Positions 25,398 through 35,018 of a stretch of 64,000 nt of DNA are shown here, piece after piece (position 1 is the stretch's first letter; every line of letters begins with the position of its first letter). A program made the translations under genes and the position numbers. The stretch spans positions 1-64,000 of the forward strand of contig JAAFJX010000023.1 in assembly GCA_013299045.1 (NCBI GenBank), given 5' to 3'. The notes beneath the pieces are model-generated. The model was not told where the DNA came from, made no database searches, and worked only from the letters and a program-made list of their open reading frames with translations. Origin of the DNA: Cytophagales bacterium. GTDB taxonomy: Bacteria; Bacteroidota; Bacteroidia; Cytophagales; Bernardetiaceae.

Positions 25398-27872
25398 TTA
25401 CCCCTTCAAAAAACCGTATTCATAAACCTTTACTTCTATTTTTTTGGCTAAAACCTTCAATGTTTCGCGCAAATCTGCAACAAGTTTTGTATAAATTTCA
25501 TCTTCGCTTTTTGTATTCATTCTACCTTTTTCGCCTCTGCCCTGAAAATACTCTCGTATATCATACAAACTTGCATTGGCATTGGGTTTTTTATTGAGAG
25601 AAGTATTGATATGGTTGATAGATTTATGGTAATATTTCCAAAGTTCTCGCCCTGCATCAAATACGGCGGTTGCCTCTGCTGAAAATTCAAGTGGCGTAGT
25701 ACCTGCTTTGGTTACATTCCCAAAAACATCACTTGTAGTATTTTGTTTGAGTTTTCCTTTGATAAAATCTGTCATAAAACTACTTTCAAAACGCTCTTGT
25801 GCATTTATTTCTTGTTCGGTAAATGGTATAAAATGATTTGTACCACCTTTTGTAGTGATTTTGTTTTGTCCGTGAAATAACGCAAAAGCCAAACAATCAT
25901 TCTGAAATTCAAAATCTTTTTCCCAACCATTATTTGGGAATAAAAATTGGTCTTGATTATTTATCCAAGTGTGTTCAATACATTGTCTTACCGTTAAATA
26001 TATTGACATTATAAAAAGATTGTTTTTTGTTATATTTGTCAATTTATGTTGTTTTACATCACTTTCTGTTGGGCTTGAAGTTATATAAACACCACTTTGT
26101 TGTTGCATATCAACGCCTGGTAATATTAAATAAGCAATAATATTATTTCCTTTATCATAAAACTTTCGTAACCAACCACTTATGAAATCATCTTTACCAA
26201 AAGAATGAATAGGTTTTATTGATTCTTTCCAAAAAATATTATTATTGATGTTATGCAAAATTATATCAGCATCTATTTTAATAATATCTTTTTTATTTGA
26301 TAAGTCCCAAATTGAAAAACAAATTGGAAATTTACCATTAACATTATCAAAAGAATCTGCTTTGCAAATAAAACCTCTTTTATATTCAGCCTTAAAATAT
26401 TGGCGAAATTTAAAAAAATTTTGAGAATTTATTAATTTTAATGTGGAAAATGTGGCTAATATTGAATCTGAAATATCTTTATAAACACGTAAAAAAAATT
26501 GTGCAAATAATTCACGAGTTGCTGTACCAACAATATTATTAAAATTGTCATAAACTTTGCTTGTTGTTGAAACACTTGTTTTGTGTTCTCCTTTTGCTAT
26601 AATAGTAGTTCTATTACCATGTTCTGCATAAGGCGGATTGATATAAATGACTAATTTTTTTCTTTTTTCGGGGTCATCAATAATTTTTTTTAAACTTTTG
26701 GGTAATTTATCAAAACTATCATTTAAGAAATCAAACTGAAAAACTTGATTTTCCCAAAGATTAGCCCCATTTCTGATGCGGTCGTGCATCACATCTACAT
26801 CTTGTTTATCCAATGTAGAAGCAAAAATATTATTTTTATTCGTCAATCCTGCTAATAAATTTCCTGTTCCTGCGGCACAATCCCAAATATAATATTCGTC
26901 CTGCCAATCTTCGCCTAAGGTATCAGCGAGGTATTTTTGAGAAAGTTCTACCCAAATTTGAGGTGTAAAAAAACTCCCTTTTCGCTCACGCACATCTTGC
27001 GGAACGAGCAAGTCCCTACGCCCGATGATATAATCCCAATATTCTTCTTTGGGTGGTCTTTCGTATATATTCCAAAATTGATTGTGTGCTTTTTGTTTGT
27101 CAGTAAAACCTGTAGAGGTCGTAACAAACATACCCGATTCGTTCAATTTTCTATCTAAATGATAAGTATCGGTTTTAAGCAATACAAAAAGTTTATCTTT
27201 GAGGGTTGTATTTTCTTCAGAAAGCAAATCAGCGAGATAAAAATCGCCATCAATAATTCCTGCTTTCTTGGCAAGTTCCCAATCTGCTTGTATAGTTGGT
27301 TTTACGGCAGTAAGCCATTTGTTATAAATGACCATAAAATTATTTTTATCAATTCGAGTTTTATTGATGCCATATTTGCCAGCAATAAAATTATGTTTGA
27401 TAAAATAATGTAGTTCTTTATCATCTTTTCCAAAATAAAAAATCAAGGCTTGTTCATCAAGCGTATGTTGCACTTTGGTATGAATAAGTTTAAATTCTCG
27501 TGTGTCGTGGTTAGAAGGCGTAACTTTCCAATTAAAATCATTTTGATAAAAAACATCACTGATTTCACTATAAGGCACAAAAGCAATTTTTTCAGCATCA
27601 AAAGCACCCAAAAACGCAGGCGGTAGGCTTTTGTCAAAAGTACGAGCCTTGCCAATGGTAAGGATAAGTTGGCTAATAGATTTTTGAATATCTGCCATAC
27701 CTTTTTTTGCTTCTGCCCACAAAAGAGGCGGAATATCAAGTTCAGGTTTTGAATTGTGCAAAGACACACAAAAATCCACATTTCCTATTATTTGGGTACA
27801 ATCCAATAACCAAAAATAATCTTGTGCGACTTTATTTTTAAGTTCTTCTTCTCTGATGTTGGCGTAGTGCAT
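25398..27872 (-). CDS. Single-chain (type IIG-like) restriction-modification enzyme, upstream copy
   Basis: 824 residues. The first ~385 residues are the same as in the downstream copy, including D33, E54/K56, Q68 and the DCAAGTGNLL motif, and the last ~170 are nearly the same. After NPPYAE the two proteins separate: this one reads HGNRTTIIAKGEHKT and keeps only scattered matches (FSTLKL, FDNVNG, EHTWIN, QFLFPN) until ~residue 640. The pattern is that of a recent tandem duplication with the specificity segment replaced or conserved from another allele. It is transcribed first on the minus strand, with a 90-base gap to its copy. Confidence 0.78.
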   Translation of the reverse strand: MHYANIREEELKNKVAQDYFWLLDCTQIIGNVDFCVSLHNSKPELDIPPLLWAEAKKGMADIQKSISQLILTIGKARTFDKSLPPAFLGAFDAEKIAFVPYSEISDVFYQNDFNWKVTPSNHDTREFKLIHTKVQHTLDEQALIFYFGKDDKELHYFIKHNFIAGKYGINKTRIDKNNFMVIYNKWLTAVKPTIQADWELAKKAGIIDGDFYLADLLSEENTTLKDKLFVLLKTDTYHLDRKLNESGMFVTTSTGFTDKQKAHNQFWNIYERPPKEEYWDYIIGRRDLLVPQDVRERKGSFFTPQIWVELSQKYLADTLGEDWQDEYYIWDCAAGTGNLLAGLTNKNNIFASTLDKQDVDVMHDRIRNGANLWENQVFQFDFLNDSFDKLPKSLKKIIDDPEKRKKLVIYINPPYAEHGNRTTIIAKGEHKTSVSTTSKVYDNFNNIVGTATRELFAQFFLRVYKDISDSILATFSTLKLINSQNFFKFRQYFKAEYKRGFICKADSFDNVNGKFPICFSIWDLSNKKDIIKIDADIILHNINNNIFWKESIKPIHSFGKDDFISGWLRKFYDKGNNIIAYLILPGVDMQQQSGVYITSSPTESDVKQHKLTNITKNNLFIMSIYLTVRQCIEHTWINNQDQFLFPNNGWEKDFEFQNDCLAFALFHGQNKITTKGGTNHFIPFTEQEINAQERFESSFMTDFIKGKLKQNTTSDVFGNVTKAGTTPLEFSAEATAVFDAGRELWKYYHKSINHINTSLNKKPNANASLYDIREYFQGRGEKGRMNTKSEDEIYTKLVADLRETLKVLAKKIEVKVYEYGFLKG

Positions 27873-27944
27873 AACGTGCGTCTTGAATATTCGGCAAATT
27901 TATAATAATATACAAGAATAGTATTTTTATAGCGGATTATTTTT

Positions 27945-27981
27945 CAAAAAACAAAACCCCTAAGACCAGAAATGTCTTAGG
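27945..27981 (-). terminator. Terminator of the T9SS PKD protein gene
   Basis: On the minus strand, CCTAAGAC-ATTTCTG-GTCTTAGG is a perfect 8-base stem, followed by GGTTTTGTTTTTTG. It lies between the T9SS gene stop and the duplicated restriction-modification unit. Confidence 0.8.
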
Positions 27982-28014
27982 AGTTTTGGCCTTTTTATAA
28001 TAATCTACTTGTTA

Positions 28015-31000
28015 CTAATTAACCACAATCCGCTTAACGGCAATGCGTTTGCCATCAGTAATGCGTAGTATGTAAACTCCTTTGCTGATATTGCCCAGAG
28101 TCATTGTGTTTTCGCCGCTCACTAATTTAGCCTTGTGCAAATCGCGGCCCAGTAGGTCTTGTACTACTGCTTCGCCTTGGGCTTCCTGCCAAAGGACGTT
28201 CAAAGTACCGTTGGTTGGGTTTGGATAAACCGTAATGTCTTTGCTGAAAACGGGGTCATTGATGCCCGTAACAGTAGCGCTTACAAGCTTTTCGAGCGTA
28301 TCTGCTCCGCAAAAATCGCTTTGCGCGATGAGCACCACTTTGTAAGTACCACTGGTTTTGAAGGTGTGTGTAGGCGTTTCGTCTGTGCTGGTGCTGCCGT
28401 CGCCAAAGTCCCAGCTATATTTGATAGCATTTTTAGAGCTGTTCATAAAAACAAAACTAGCTGCATTGTCTGGGGCTACGTTGGCTTCAAAAGAGGCTTT
28501 GGCGGACTTGCCAAATTGAACAAAAACGGTATCAAAGAGAGCTTCCTGACAGAATTTTGTTATAACGCGCAGGGTATAGAGACCACTCTTAGAAATTTTG
28601 ATAGAGCGCGTATTGGCCCCTGTAGACCACAAAAAGTTGCGTGAGTCGGCTAAGGTAGAACCTGCGTCTAATGTCGCTGAACTCTGGTCGCAAACAAAGA
28701 GTGTGTCGCGGTCGTTCAGGTTCAGGGTTGGCTTAGGCACTACCGTAACGGTTACAGTCGCTGTTTTGGCGGGGCAGCCAGCACCACCAGAACCTTCTAC
28801 GGTATAAGTCGTGGTTTTGGAAGGGCTAACGAGCGGATTGTGGCGATTACGCTGCTCTTCGGGCATACCCTCGGCGGCTTGCCAGCTATAAAACGTTGCG
28901 CCAGAAGCGTGTAAACCCACGTTTTCGCCTTCACAAATTGTTACGTTTGCGCCAGCAGATACAGGCAGCTCATCTTTTACCAAAACCAGAATATTTTTGC
29001 GCGCTACGCACTCGTCCATAGTAACCGTAACAGAAATAAGCCCTGTGTTATTCACGTTGATTTTGGGTGTTGAAGAACCCGTAGACCACTTGTAGGTAGC
29101 GCCTGGGTTGGTGGCATCAAGGGTTACTGTTGAGCCTGTGCAGAGCGTGATGGTATCAGGAATGTTGATAACTGGTGAGGGTTTAACGCGCACCACGACG
29201 CTATCACGAGATACTGGGCAGCCACCACCATTACTAACGGTCAGGTAGTAAGTAGTTGTTTTGGTAGGTGAAGCCAAAGGATTGGCTATTTTAGGGTCGG
29301 AAAGGCCAGTAGTAGGTAGCCAGCTAAAGTCAGAGCCACCACTACCAAAAAGCTCTACAGGAATGCCTGCGCAAGTTTCACGGTCTTTGCCGGCATCTGC
29401 TTTGGGTTTGGGTTCAATAGTTATCATCACCGCGTCGCGAGCTTTACAACCACCAACATTTACCTCTACTGAATATTCGCCTGATGTCGTTACGGCTATA
29501 CTGCGCGTGGTAGCACCAGTAGACCACAAATATTTAGCGCCGTCGGGGCCGCCAGCGTCTAGGCTAGGAATAACATCACCTTCACAGTAGCGCTTATCTG
29601 GGCCAAGGTTTACCGTAACAGCAGTAGGCGAGCCTACCGTGATGTAACCAGTACGCGTGAGTATATCTTCACCTGCTGCATTTTTTGCAGTCAGTTTGAC
29701 GCTGTAGGTGCCTGGTGTATTGTAATTAACTACTACTGTAGGTGCAGTAGAAGTGGCGGGCGAACCTCCATCAAAAGCCCATTCTACACTGGCAGCATTG
29801 CGGCTAAGATTGGTAAACTTGATATTGCCTTTGCCACAAAGTTCAGTGAGGTCAGAAGAAAACTGTGCCTTTGGCAAATTGAGTGTTTTGTTACAATCTG
29901 CAGCAGTAACCAGCACCATAGGGAGCGGGCCGCAATCTTTTTCAATGGTGCTACGGCTCAAAATAAAATCCATAGCATTGCTGTTGATGTCGCTGATGGT
30001 TCGTTTGTCTTTGCCCTTGCCGAGTTTGAAATACATTACGTCTGCGGGGTCGTTCACGGGCGCAAGTTGTGCGGTACGCGCAAAAGCAAAGAGGGCTTTG
30101 GATTCCATATCAACTTTGGTGCTAGGGACGGGTAGGTCTCCAGCGTGCCAGTTGATGTCTTTATTGAAAATGATATCAAACTCGCGAACGCGCCAGTACC
30201 AGTTTGAACCAGCATTGCAGAAATCGTAAAAAGTGCCTACATTCACTTCCATATCGCTGCCGCCAAAATCAGCCATGACGATATTGTTTGTACCGTCGTA
30301 GCCCCAGCCTTCGAGTTCTTCTGGCGCACGTGAAATGCTGTAATTGTGCCCCTTTTTACAGCGCAAATAAGTGAGCGCATTCACGATAGCCGTACGGCGT
30401 GGGGCGTTGTCGTAGAGGCTGGGGTTCATAGAAAGGACGTAACCGCCCGAGCCTGTAATGTTTACCAAGTCAGCATTATCAGCTGGGAGGATGGTGGTAG
30501 CCGAAAAATTAAATTCATTGGTATTAAGCGCATAAGGTACGTTAATGTTCATGGTAGATGTAAAACTTTCGCCGGCATCGTTCATAACCATCAGGGGGCC
30601 AGAGCCAGCAAAAGTAGGCACATAGACCTTGATACGTGTGTCTGTCCACTCAAGCAGTTCTACGTCTGCCCACCAGCCAAAAGGAAAGAACAGTTGGCGC
30701 ATGGTAGTACCACCATCATCTGCATTGCTGAACCAAACATTGCCATTAAGCCCCCTTTCAGGACCAAAACCGCTGCCGTTGATGGTAAGAACAGAGCGCG
30801 TACCGGCTGTAATGGAAGTTGGGCTTATAGAAGTGATGTTGAGTGCGTCTAATCGGCCTGTGGCGCTTGTTTTAGGTTCATTAAAAAGCGGCTTGCTTTC
30901 AATCATCACCCCGGTGCTTCCCAAGGCAAGCTCTATGGGCGCAAAGAGGTCTTGAGGTAAGTTTTTGTATTTTTGTTGGCCGTCATAGGCTATGCGTTGC

Positions 31001-31386
31001 GCTTGGTCAAACTTAACGAAGCCAGCTTTGCCGTACATGGGCATCAGAGAACCGTCTGCCTTCTTTTTCAGAAAGAAAACACCCCGCTCACCAGCATTAA
31101 GCATCAACCCTTCATGTTTGAGCATAACGTTTTCTACACGTCCGCCAAGCGTAGTTACATGAATGGTAGGACTAATAGTAGGGCCTTTGTAAAGCGTTTC
31201 GAGCTGAATAGTACTCGTCGTGTAAATTAGTTTTTGGGCAGCGTCCCAGTTGCTCTGCTGGGCTACGATAGTGCCTTGAAGCACGTAGTCGGCGTTCAAA
31301 CTTCGGTCAGCGAGGCTTTGTGCCTGCACCTGCCAGCAGCAAAGAAGCAGAAGAGCAGGGAGTAGAATTTTACGAAAGAGAGTCAT
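28015..31386 (-). CDS. Secreted multi-domain protein: IPT/TIG, degenerate matrixin, PKD-like repeats, T9SS sorting domain
   Basis: 1123 residues. A signal peptide (…CCWQVQAQ) is followed by an N-terminal beta region and an IPT/TIG domain (~185-275, ITSISPTSITAG). Next, ~290-480, comes a region that follows the course of Bacteroidota matrixin-type metalloproteases (DIIFNKDINWHAGD, VDMESKAL…, DPADVMYF, DKRTISDIN). The zinc site is lost: where HExxHxxGxxH is expected, the sequence reads FAFARTAQLAP (~430-440). Several PKD/Ig-like domains follow (for example ~530-590, and WDFGDGSTS near 985), then a type A T9SS domain starting ITVYPNPTNG. It is most likely a surface or released adhesin-like protein without protease activity. 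Confidence 0.85.
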   Translation of the reverse strand: MTLFRKILLPALLLLCCWQVQAQSLADRSLNADYVLQGTIVAQQSNWDAAQKLIYTTSTIQLETLYKGPTISPTIHVTTLGGRVENVMLKHEGLMLNAGERGVFFLKKKADGSLMPMYGKAGFVKFDQAQRIAYDGQQKYKNLPQDLFAPIELALGSTGVMIESKPLFNEPKTSATGRLDALNITSISPTSITAGTRSVLTINGSGFGPERGLNGNVWFSNADDGGTTMRQLFFPFGWWADVELLEWTDTRIKVYVPTFAGSGPLMVMNDAGESFTSTMNINVPYALNTNEFNFSATTILPADNADLVNITGSGGYVLSMNPSLYDNAPRRTAIVNALTYLRCKKGHNYSISRAPEELEGWGYDGTNNIVMADFGGSDMEVNVGTFYDFCNAGSNWYWRVREFDIIFNKDINWHAGDLPVPSTKVDMESKALFAFARTAQLAPVNDPADVMYFKLGKGKDKRTISDINSNAMDFILSRSTIEKDCGPLPMVLVTAADCNKTLNLPKAQFSSDLTELCGKGNIKFTNLSRNAASVEWAFDGGSPATSTAPTVVVNYNTPGTYSVKLTAKNAAGEDILTRTGYITVGSPTAVTVNLGPDKRYCEGDVIPSLDAGGPDGAKYLWSTGATTRSIAVTTSGEYSVEVNVGGCKARDAVMITIEPKPKADAGKDRETCAGIPVELFGSGGSDFSWLPTTGLSDPKIANPLASPTKTTTYYLTVSNGGGCPVSRDSVVVRVKPSPVINIPDTITLCTGSTVTLDATNPGATYKWSTGSSTPKINVNNTGLISVTVTMDECVARKNILVLVKDELPVSAGANVTICEGENVGLHASGATFYSWQAAEGMPEEQRNRHNPLVSPSKTTTYTVEGSGGAGCPAKTATVTVTVVPKPTLNLNDRDTLFVCDQSSATLDAGSTLADSRNFLWSTGANTRSIKISKSGLYTLRVITKFCQEALFDTVFVQFGKSAKASFEANVAPDNAASFVFMNSSKNAIKYSWDFGDGSTSTDETPTHTFKTSGTYKVVLIAQSDFCGADTLEKLVSATVTGINDPVFSKDITVYPNPTNGTLNVLWQEAQGEAVVQDLLGRDLHKAKLVSGENTMTLGNISKGVYILRITDGKRIAVKRIVVN

Positions 31387-31595
31387 GTTTAAAGTTACTT
31401 ATTATGTTCAGTGATTAAATTATGTAAGCATTTTCAGCTTGGGGCTTGAAATTTGATGTGTTTACGTGTTTATAGGTCTTACCCAAAGACACGAAAAAAG
31501 GCTTTATAGTTGCATTATTAAAGCTATAATACCTAAAAATCAGTAGATTTTGGCTTTGGTATTTGAAATGAGCTAGCAATGTGGTTTTGGTCTAA

Positions 31596-32156
31596 CTATT
31601 TATTAAACAAACCCATGGTACGTTCGGCACCCTGCATACAAAAGGACAGAACAGCCTGCGAAGCCTTGTCTAAAAGCTCTGGCATGGTGCTTTGTTCATC
31701 TGAACTGAATTTATCCAGCACATATTCTACTTGCTTACCTTTGGGGTAGTTACTGCCTATACCAATGCGCAAACGAGGATAGCTGTTGTTGCCAAGTACT
31801 TCTTGAATATTCTTCAAACCATTGTGGCCAGCATCAGAACCGCTCTGGCGCAAACGCAGGGTCGCAAAAGGCAGGGCGAGGTCATCTACTAAGACCAAGC
31901 ATTGCGCCACAGGAATACCCAACTCTTGAAGCCAGTAACGCATGGCTTTTCCGCTCAGGTTCATGTATGTAGAGGGCTTTATGAGGCTTATCTGTTTGCC
32001 TTTATGCTTGAGTAGAGTTATGGAGGCGAGGCGGCCTGCTTCAAAACCAAGACCTTCTTTTTGAGCCAGATAGTCTAAAACCATAAAGCCTACGTTATGG
32101 CGCGTTTCATGGTACTCTGCACCAATATTACCCAGCCCAACAATTAAATACTTCAT
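31596..32156 (-). CDS. pth: Peptidyl-tRNA hydrolase
   Basis: 186 residues, the family length. It starts MKYLIVGLGNIGAEYHETRHNVGF; this contains the conserved Asn and the catalytic His of Pth (His ~20). LIKPSTYMNLSG and the DDLALPFATLRLRQSG / GHNGLKNI block with the second His and Asn are also present. The enzyme frees tRNA from peptidyl-tRNA that drops off ribosomes. It is a single gene here, without the usual ribosomal protein L25 or ribose-phosphate kinase neighbours. Confidence 0.96.
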   Translation of the reverse strand: MKYLIVGLGNIGAEYHETRHNVGFMVLDYLAQKEGLGFEAGRLASITLLKHKGKQISLIKPSTYMNLSGKAMRYWLQELGIPVAQCLVLVDDLALPFATLRLRQSGSDAGHNGLKNIQEVLGNNSYPRLRIGIGSNYPKGKQVEYVLDKFSSDEQSTMPELLDKASQAVLSFCMQGAERTMGLFNK

Positions 32157-32441
32157 ATAAGTTTTTGGCTATTTTAACTAAGTATCTATGAACAAATAAT
32201 TTACAATATTTTTACTACTAAATATTTCTGTAAACCAATTTTACAATGACTCATTGTTTATTATTGACAAGTGCCTCATTATAATTTTATCGTTTTCATA
32301 TCAAATACTTTAGCTTATAGGTTTGTTGTACTTTTTTAGGCTACAAATTTAAACAAAAGAAATTAAAAAAAGACAGCATGATTCAAGACAAACAAATAAA
32401 GCACTCAACGGTTATTGAGATAGCATCTATACACAAAGACC

Positions 32442-33971
32442 ATGTCAATTCTGCGCCTTATTCTCGGAGACCAACTTAACAGAGAACATACTTGGTATCA
32501 AGATGATAAGAACTGTCTTTATGTTTTGATGGAGATAAGGCAGGAGACTGACTATGTGCGACATCATATACAAAAAATTGTTTGCTTTTTTGCCGCTATG
32601 CGTTCCTTCGCTGATGAGTTGCTAAAGGCGCACAAGAGCGTGCTTTATATCAAAATTGATGACCCCAACAATACGCAGAGCCTTTATGAGAATTTGCTCA
32701 AAGTCATTGAAGCAAGAAAGATACAAAAGTTTGAGTATCTGCGCCCAGACGAGTATCGTTTAGACAACCAGCTTAACGATTTTTGTACGCACTTAAAGAT
32801 TGCTAGTCAAGTTTTTGATACAGAACATTTTTATACCAGTCGTGAAGAACTTGGCGAAATTTTTAAAGGTAAAAAACAGTTTCTGATGGAAACATTTTAC
32901 CGTAAAATGCGTCAAAAGCATCAGATTATGATGCCCAATAACCAGCCAGAGGGAGGTGCATGGAACTTTGATAAATTAAATAGGCAGAAGTATGACAACA
33001 AAGTGCCTGTACCAATGCCCATTGACTTCAAAAATGATTTAAGTTATCTCAAAGAACCCATAGAGGCCTGTGGTGCAGACTATTTTGGAGACATTAACTG
33101 GCAACAGGTTATATGGCCAATAAACCGCACTCAGGCCCTACAAGCCTTGGATTTCTTTATTAAAAAATGTTTGCCGCATTTTGGTACTTACGAGGACGCA
33201 CTCTCTACTCAACATTGGTCTTTGTTTCACTCAAGACTATCTTTTGCCCTTAATATCAAGCTAATAAGCCCCAAAGAAGTTGTAGATAAAAGCGTGGCTT
33301 ATTTTTATAGGCACCCCGAACTCGTTTCAGTGCAGCAAATTGAGGGATTTGTTAGGCAAATTTTGGGCTGGCGCGAATATATGCGAGGAATTTATTGGCT
33401 TAAAATGCCTAGTTATCAAACACTCAATTTTTTTAATAATCAAAAAGCCCTTCCTTCTTGGTTCTGGACAGGGCAAACCAAAATGAATTGCCTTAAACAG
33501 AGTATTAGCGCTTCTCTTAAAAATGCTTACGCGCATCACATACAAAGGCTGATGATTATGGGCAACTTTGCTGCCCTTGCTGGCATAGACCCTGACGAAG
33601 TAGATACTTGGTACTTAGGGATTTATATTGATGCACTAGACTGGGTAGAAATTACAAATACACGTGGCATGAGCCAATATGCAGATGGAGGTATTGTGGG
33701 TAGCAAGCCTTATGTGAGTAGTGCCAACTACATTGATAAAATGAGCGATTATTGCGGGAAGTGCTACTACAAAAAAAGCGAAAAACTAGGTGAAAAAGCC
33801 TGCCCTTTTAACAGCCTATATTGGCATTTTCATCACAGGAATAGAGCTAAGCTAAATAAAAATCCGCGAATAGGTATGGTATATGTTACCTGGAACAAAA
33901 CCTCGGAGGCGGATAAAGCATTGATTTTAGCGCAAGCAGACAGCCATCTGGCTAATTTAGAAAATCTCTAG
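32442..33971 (+). CDS. Cryptochrome/photolyase family protein of the FeS (PhrB/CryB) type
   Basis: 509 residues. It starts MSILRLILGDQLNREHTWYQ, the N-terminal motif of the FeS-BCP group of prokaryotic (6-4) photolyases and cryptochromes. The C-terminal part holds cysteines of the 4Fe-4S site in SDYCGKCYYKK and GEKACPFNSLYWHF, and the FAD-pocket region has NTRGMSQYADGG. These flavoproteins repair (6-4) photoproducts with light or act as blue-light sensors; sequence alone does not decide which. The TAG stop overlaps the first bases of an inverted-repeat element. Confidence 0.9.
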   Translation: MSILRLILGDQLNREHTWYQDDKNCLYVLMEIRQETDYVRHHIQKIVCFFAAMRSFADELLKAHKSVLYIKIDDPNNTQSLYENLLKVIEARKIQKFEYLRPDEYRLDNQLNDFCTHLKIASQVFDTEHFYTSREELGEIFKGKKQFLMETFYRKMRQKHQIMMPNNQPEGGAWNFDKLNRQKYDNKVPVPMPIDFKNDLSYLKEPIEACGADYFGDINWQQVIWPINRTQALQALDFFIKKCLPHFGTYEDALSTQHWSLFHSRLSFALNIKLISPKEVVDKSVAYFYRHPELVSVQQIEGFVRQILGWREYMRGIYWLKMPSYQTLNFFNNQKALPSWFWTGQTKMNCLKQSISASLKNAYAHHIQRLMIMGNFAALAGIDPDEVDTWYLGIYIDALDWVEITNTRGMSQYADGGIVGSKPYVSSANYIDKMSDYCGKCYYKKSEKLGEKACPFNSLYWHFHHRNRAKLNKNPRIGMVYVTWNKTSEADKALILAQADSHLANLENL

Positions 33972-34234
33972 CTAGTCGTCCCTTAAAAAGTCTGCATAAG
34001 AACAAGCACACCAATTAATTGATATGATTTATCTGCTTTAGGAACACCCTCATGATTTTGGGTAGCTTTTTCTCTCTACTTTTTGCCTTGATGCAGAACT
34101 GAAGCATGAGTTGTAAGTTCCGACCGTAGGGCATAGCAAAAAAATCAAGCCTCGCAAAAGGCCAATTTAGGTGAAAAATAACTTTTTCATCTAAACCAGC
34201 GAATGGCTTTTTCTCTGATTCAATCTCTTACAAA

Positions 34235-34732
34235 ACAAGCTCTTAATTAACCTCTCTAAGAGATGTACGTTTTAGGAAGCGAATAATTGTACTTTTCTAA
34301 GATAGAGGCTTTACTTTTAAAGTACGGCCAACTACGGCTATCATACGGCTATCATACGGCTATGATACGGCTATCCTATGGCTGAGGCAAAATAGGACAA
34401 AAGCAATTTTTAGGCATCAAGCGGGTTTGCCGCTTTATCTCTTTTTTTTGTTATTGAGCACGTCTATTGGCCAGTATTTGCGTTAGAGAGGCGGCGGGTT
34501 TAGTGCGTAACACCGAAGCGAAGCCCAAAGACGAACGACCGCGAAGCGGGAACGCCCAATAAATTGTAGAAAAACAACAATACGTCAAAAAGTTAGATAT
34601 AAGGAATTTGACAAAAAGTTATTTGAAAACGCGAGAAAATGGCCTCTACAAAAGTGAAAAGAGGGCAATTAGAACTTAAAAAACTCAAAAAGGGCTTTTT
34701 GACGACTCAAGAGAGGTTAATTTAAGAGCTTG
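34235..34732 (+). repeat. Second inverted-repeat element nested in copy B
   Basis: ACAAGCTCTTAATTAACCTC (from 34235) and GAGGTTAATTTAAGAGCTTG (ending 34732) are imperfect inverted repeats. They split a stretch that is continuous in copies C and D after TCTCTTRCAAAAC. The inside has GC-richer palindromic DNA near 34490-34560 (for example CCGCGAAGCGG) and the tandem repeat at 34322-34384. Confidence 0.6.
34322..34384 (+). repeat. 11-base tandem repeat, about four clear units
   Basis: The unit TACGGCTATCA occurs at 34333, 34344, 34355 (one change) and 34366 (one change), with degenerate units on either side. The period equals about one helical turn. Confidence 0.85.
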
Positions 34733-34867
34733 CTTTCGTCCAAAAACCCCCGCAACTCTGCGGAAAGGACGGTTTTAATAAATAACTAAGATATTTTAAA
34801 GCTGAAGTACTTGTTTAATTTACTGATAACAAATATTTTAGATATATTTTAAGGGAAGACTAGCTAT

Positions 34868-34899
34868 AAAAAAAGCGAAAACAAGGCGTTTTCGCTTTT
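34868..34899 (-). terminator. Terminator of the CAT-anticodon tRNA gene
   Basis: The 12-base arms AAAAGCGAAAAC and GTTTTCGCTTTT are separated by 5 bases and followed on the minus strand by a T run. It ends directly next to the nested repeat element. Confidence 0.85.
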
Positions 34900-34902
34900 A
34901 AG

Positions 34903-34976
34903 TGGGCTCACTTGGGATCGAACCAAGCACCCTCTGATTATGAGTCAGATGCTCTAACCGACTGAGCTATGAGCCC
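34903..34976 (-). tRNA. tRNA with CAT anticodon (elongator Met, or Ile2)
   Basis: Read on the minus strand: acceptor GGGCTCA/TGAGCCC, D-stem GCTC/GAGC, anticodon stem TCTGA/TCAGA closing CTCATAA (anticodon CAT), T-stem CTTGG/CCAAG, discriminator A, no encoded CCA. The closed G1-C72 acceptor end excludes initiator tRNA. Met versus lysidine-modified Ile cannot be settled by eye. Confidence 0.92.
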
Positions 34977-35018
34977 CTACTCCATACAGCATTGTCCGTA
35001 TCTGTAAGAATATGGGCG

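Larger units (their letters stand above)
33970..34865 (+). repeat. Long inverted-repeat element, copy B (with a second element inside)
   Basis: The ends AGCTAGTCGTCCCTT and AAGGGAAGACTAGCT are inverted. The first ~260 bases match copies A and D (GTCTGCATAAGAACAAGC, TTTATCTGCTTTAGGAACAC), and the last ~100 match the right part of copy C (TTTAATTTACTGATA, ATTTTAGATATATTTTAAGGG). The middle is an insertion described separately. No protein-coding frame is credible in these ~900 bases. Confidence 0.75.

Noticed and set aside
32378-32479. Short frame of about 33 codons overlapping the photolyase start
   Set aside because: It could be a leader peptide but shows no regulatory hairpin or conserved feature; most likely chance.
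34480-34570. GC-richer palindromic stretch resembling a structured RNA
   Set aside because: It lies inside the nested mobile element and similar wording (TAGTGCGT…GAAGC) recurs at ~50875, so a dispersed repeat is more likely than an RNA gene.
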